Assembly (NCBI GenBank): GCA_902780305.1
Contig: CACZFB010000004.1
Span: 1,445 to 65,444, forward strand
DNA: 64,000 nt
Direction: 5' to 3'
Origin: an uncultured Coriobacteriaceae bacterium
GTDB taxonomy: Bacteria > Actinomycetota > Coriobacteriia > Coriobacteriales > Atopobiaceae
Shown: positions 61,278-64,000 of the stretch, in pieces
Position numbering within the stretch: the stretch's first letter is position 1
Layout of the letters: every line of letters starts with the position of its first letter
The notes under the pieces: model-generated
The model's input: only the letters and a program-made list of their open reading frames with translations
Databases searched by the model: none
Told to the model about the DNA's origin: nothing
Translations under genes and position numbers: made by a program

Positions 61278-62352
61278 TGCTTGCAGCCTCCTCCTTCTTT
61301 TGGAACACGACCCGGTACGTAATAAAGAACTCCGTTCCGATGATGAAGAACAGGATGATGCCGGTGAGGATGTCACCAAAACTCGCATTGAGGCCATAGG
61401 TCGTGGCAATCTCGCCCGCTCCATAGCCCATAAACTCGAGAAGGAAGCTGCTGCCCACCATGATCGCGGGGTTGAACTTCGCCAGCCAGGCAACCATAAC
61501 GGCGGTAAAGCCTCGCCCAGCCGCGATGCTCGTGGAGAGGGTGTGGGCCGATCCGCCCACAAGCAGCATGCCGGCAAAGCCACACACCGCGCCCGAGATG
61601 ATGAGCGTCCGTACGATGACCTTGTCCACCTTAATGCCCACATAGCGCGCCGTGCTGGGACTCTCACCCACCACCGAAAGCTCGTAACCCTGCTTGCTGT
61701 AGTTGAGGTACACGTACATGCCCGCGGTGAGCAGCGCCACCAGAATGACGATGAGCAGGTACTTGTTGCCGCCAATAACCGGCAGCCAGCCGGCCTCGGA
61801 GCTCTGGTTGATTACCCCTATGGTGCCCGAACCCTTGGGGTTCTCCCACACGATCACGAAGTAGGCGACCAGCTGGGTGGCCACGTAGTTCATCATGAGG
61901 GTAAACAGGGTCTCGTTGGTGTTGAACACGGCCTTGAAGAATGCGGGGATTGCCGCCCAGAGCGCACCTGCGGCAAGCGATGCCACCAGCATGACAAGAA
62001 TGAGCACGGCGCCTGGCAAGGAGTCGCCCAGAAGGATCATGCATGCCGCAGAAGCCAAGCCACCCGCCAACACTTGGCCCTCGCCGCCAAGGTTCCAAAA
62101 CTTCATACGAAACGCCGGGGTGAGCGCCAGCGAGACGCACAGCAGCAAGGCCACCTCCTGGAGCAGGATCCACACCTTGCGCGGAGAGCCGAATGAGCCT
62201 TGGAACATGGTGCCATACACGTCTATGGGGTTGAGCCCGGTTACGAACGCCGTGATGACGCCGCACACCACAAGCGCAAGCGCGATAACACCAACGCGAA
62301 TGCCAAGGGACTGCGCAAGAGGCATCTCCTTGCGCTTAGCTACATGAATCAC
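61270..62352 (-). CDS. Nucleoside ABC transporter permease (NupP/YufP-like)
   Basis: 360 residues from GTG 62352, whose GTGA overlaps the ATPase stop; ATG 62325 is the alternative. About ten membrane helices, with FWNLGGEGQVLAGG near residue 85 and KQGYELSVVGESPSTARYVG as the ATPase-docking loop. Same family as the following permease, with which it forms the pore. Confidence 0.9.
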   Translation of the reverse strand: MIHVAKRKEMPLAQSLGIRVGVIALALVVCGVITAFVTGLNPIDVYGTMFQGSFGSPRKVWILLQEVALLLCVSLALTPAFRMKFWNLGGEGQVLAGGLASAACMILLGDSLPGAVLILVMLVASLAAGALWAAIPAFFKAVFNTNETLFTLMMNYVATQLVAYFVIVWENPKGSGTIGVINQSSEAGWLPVIGGNKYLLIVILVALLTAGMYVYLNYSKQGYELSVVGESPSTARYVGIKVDKVIVRTLIISGAVCGFAGMLLVGGSAHTLSTSIAAGRGFTAVMVAWLAKFNPAIMVGSSFLLEFMGYGAGEIATTYGLNASFGDILTGIILFFIIGTEFFITYRVVFQKKEEAASNV

Positions 62353-63890
62353 TGGGCTTCGCCTCCTCCCAGCCTCGTCATCATAAGACCGACCTCGTTC
62401 TTGGTCGTCGTGCGACCGTCCACGATGCCACTTACCTTGCCGCCACACAACACCAAGATCCTATCGCACAGCTCGAGGAGCACGTCGAGGTCCTCCCCAA
62501 CATAGATGACGGCCACACCGTTGCCCTTTTGCCGGTTGAGCAGGTCGTAGATCATGTAGGACGAGTTCACGTCCAGGCCGCGTACGGCATAGGCCGACAG
62601 CAGTACGGTGGGTGCGGCCGCAATCTCGCGGCCCACAAGGACCTTTTGCACGTTGCCGCCCGAGAGTCGCCTCACCTCCGTGTCCACGCCAGGCGTCTCG
62701 ACCTTAAGCTCGTCGACCACCAGCTCGGCCAGGTGCTTGGGTTCCTTTCGGTCGGTAAACGGGGTGGGGCCGTTGCGGAACGAGCGCAGCATCATGTTGT
62801 CCGTCAGGTCCATGCTCCCCACCAGGCCCATGCCCAGCCGGTCCTCGGGGACGAAGGAGAGCACCACGCCCATTCCGGCAATCTTGATGGGGTCCATGCC
62901 AATGAGCTGCTCGACCTGGTCGTCGTCCACCTGATACTCGATGCTGCCGTTCTCCACGGGCTGGAGTCCGGCGATGGCCTCCAAAAGCTCCTTCTGGCCA
63001 GAGCCGGATATGCCCGCAATGCCCAGAATCTCGCCGGTGTAGGCCGAGAAGGAGACGTCGTCGAGCTTGGTGACGCCGTCGCGCGTCTTTACCGTAAGGT
63101 TCCTCACGCGGATGCGCTCCATGCGATACTTCATCTCGGGATCTGGCCGATCGATGTTGAGCGTCACCTGACGTCCCACCATCATGTTGGTCATCTCTTC
63201 GGTGGAAGCCTCGGCGGTAATCAACTCCCCCACATACTCGCCCTTGCGCAGCACGACCACACGGTCGCTGATGTCCTTTACCTCGTTGAGCTTGTGGGTG
63301 ATGATGACAACGGTCTTGCCGTCTTCGCGCATGTTGCGCAGGACGGCAAAGAGCTTGTCGGTCTCCTGCGGCGTGAGGACGGCCGTGGGCTCGTCCAGAA
63401 TCAGAATCTCGGCCCCGCGATAGAGCACCTTAACGATCTCGACCGTCTGCTTTTGCGAGACGGACATGTCGTAGACCTTTTGGTTGGGGTCCACGTCGAA
63501 CCCGTATGTCTGACAGATCTGCTCGATCCTCTTTGTGGCAGCGGCGAGGTCGTAGCCACCCGGCTCCTTGAGCCCGAGCACGATGTTCTCGGTTGCGGTA
63601 AACACGTTGACGAGCTTGAAGTGCTGGTGGATCATACCGATGCCATACGTGAAGGCATCCTTCGGCGAGCCGATGGTAACTGGCTTTCCGTCAATCTCGA
63701 TGTGCCCGCTGTCGGGGAAGTATATGCCCGAGAGCATGTTCATGAGGGTCGTCTTGCCGCTTCCGTTCTCGCCCAGAAGCGCAAGGATCTCGCCACGGTT
63801 GATGTCGAGGCTCACCCTGCTGTTTGCCTGGATGCGTCCAAAGGACTTGCTGATGTCGCGCATGGAAATAGCTGGTTGGGTTCCCTGCAA
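62349..63890 (-). CDS. Nucleoside ABC transporter ATPase with two NBDs (NupO/YufO-like)
   Basis: 513 residues from TTG 63890 with AGGAGGAGC directly upstream. The first nucleotide-binding domain has Walker A GENGSGKTT, signature SVSQKQ and Walker B ILILDEPTAVL. The second has the degenerate P-loop GISGSGQKELLE, signature RRLSGGNVQKV and LLSAYAVRGLD in place of a full Walker B, the usual asymmetry of this family (as in MglA/RbsA and YufO). Drives nucleoside uptake. The binding lipoprotein (BmpA-like) is presumably just upstream, beyond the window. Confidence 0.92.
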   Translation of the reverse strand: MQGTQPAISMRDISKSFGRIQANSRVSLDINRGEILALLGENGSGKTTLMNMLSGIYFPDSGHIEIDGKPVTIGSPKDAFTYGIGMIHQHFKLVNVFTATENIVLGLKEPGGYDLAAATKRIEQICQTYGFDVDPNQKVYDMSVSQKQTVEIVKVLYRGAEILILDEPTAVLTPQETDKLFAVLRNMREDGKTVVIITHKLNEVKDISDRVVVLRKGEYVGELITAEASTEEMTNMMVGRQVTLNIDRPDPEMKYRMERIRVRNLTVKTRDGVTKLDDVSFSAYTGEILGIAGISGSGQKELLEAIAGLQPVENGSIEYQVDDDQVEQLIGMDPIKIAGMGVVLSFVPEDRLGMGLVGSMDLTDNMMLRSFRNGPTPFTDRKEPKHLAELVVDELKVETPGVDTEVRRLSGGNVQKVLVGREIAAAPTVLLSAYAVRGLDVNSSYMIYDLLNRQKGNGVAVIYVGEDLDVLLELCDRILVLCGGKVSGIVDGRTTTKNEVGLMMTRLGGGEAQ

Positions 63891-63937
63891 AGCTCCTCCT
63901 CACTCGCCTCGGCCATAGCTATGCGAATTAAAAGCAA

Positions 63938-63977
63938 TAACGGGGGGACGAATCGCGCCAGGACGTGCCCCCCGTTA
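63938..63977 (-). terminator. Hairpin upstream of the nucleoside transporter ATPase
   Basis: TAACGGGGGG and CCCCCCGTTA arms with ACG/CGT inside, followed on the minus strand by TTGCTTTT. It is likely a partial terminator after an upstream gene outside the window, leaving reduced read-through into the ATPase gene. Confidence 0.65.
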
Positions 63978-64000
63978 CTGTGAGTTCACGCAAATGCGTA

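Overview
The window is high-GC actinobacterial DNA. A Gram-positive housekeeping backbone (ffh, ftsY, smc, rnc, acpP, plsX, rpmF, yceD, coaD, rsmD, recG, DAK2, asp23, rpmB), a fructose PTS set, and Bacillus-style nucleoside ABC genes carried on GC-rich DNA fit a Coriobacteriia genome of the Atopobiaceae (Olsenella/Atopobium) type. That placement is inferred from gene content, order and composition, not from a database match.

Layout: 1-1576 is an AT-richer accessory edge with the start of a type I restriction subunit R and a small hydrophobic protein. The 3' UTR of that protein carries three hairpins and a convergent antisense promoter, as in a type I toxin-antitoxin locus. 1577-5401 holds a CPBP intramembrane protease, a family I.5-like lipase and a DUF2252 protein. 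5444-11148 is a four-gene membrane signalling operon (FHA, pseudo-lipase/vWA, PP2C phosphatase, tail-anchored zinc-ribbon Ser/Thr kinase). 11425-15848 has a lipid kinase and a fructose PTS block whose ptsI is cut by one in-frame TAG. 16044-24894 contains a peroxidase, three tRNAs, panE, a broken dinB, a thioesterase, a Nudix hydrolase, an amino-acid ABC transporter whose ATPase lacks its Walker B strand, and an RNA methylase. 24990-42586 is an L,D-transpeptidase followed by the housekeeping backbone on the minus strand. 42723-49858 holds a HAD/thiamine-pyrophosphokinase fusion, an FmdB-like protein, and rsmB, fmt, def and priA.

49981-60136 is the most unusual part. A SAM-I riboswitch controls metK. 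metK overlaps by 4 nt a TerB-N/TerB-C protein, followed by a BrxD-like (DUF2791) ATPase and an Lhr/BrxHI-like helicase: a stand-alone BREX/Ter-type DNA-processing cassette placed behind a SAM sensor. Next come an SPFH protein with three zinc ribbons and a lipoprotein. 60282-63890 encodes a nucleoside ABC importer (permeases and duplicated ATPase) next to deoD, so nucleosides can be taken up and cleaved by phosphorolysis.

Two clear families of intergenic palindromes are dispersed through the window: eight copies around TATCAAwGGGG/CCCCwTTGATA and three around GAGAAAAGGGG/CCCCTTTTCTC. Nearly all lie just after stop codons. A third, GGGACTG-containing class is less well defined. Three genes (ptsI, dinB, ABC ATPase) carry disabling lesions inside otherwise well-conserved frames.
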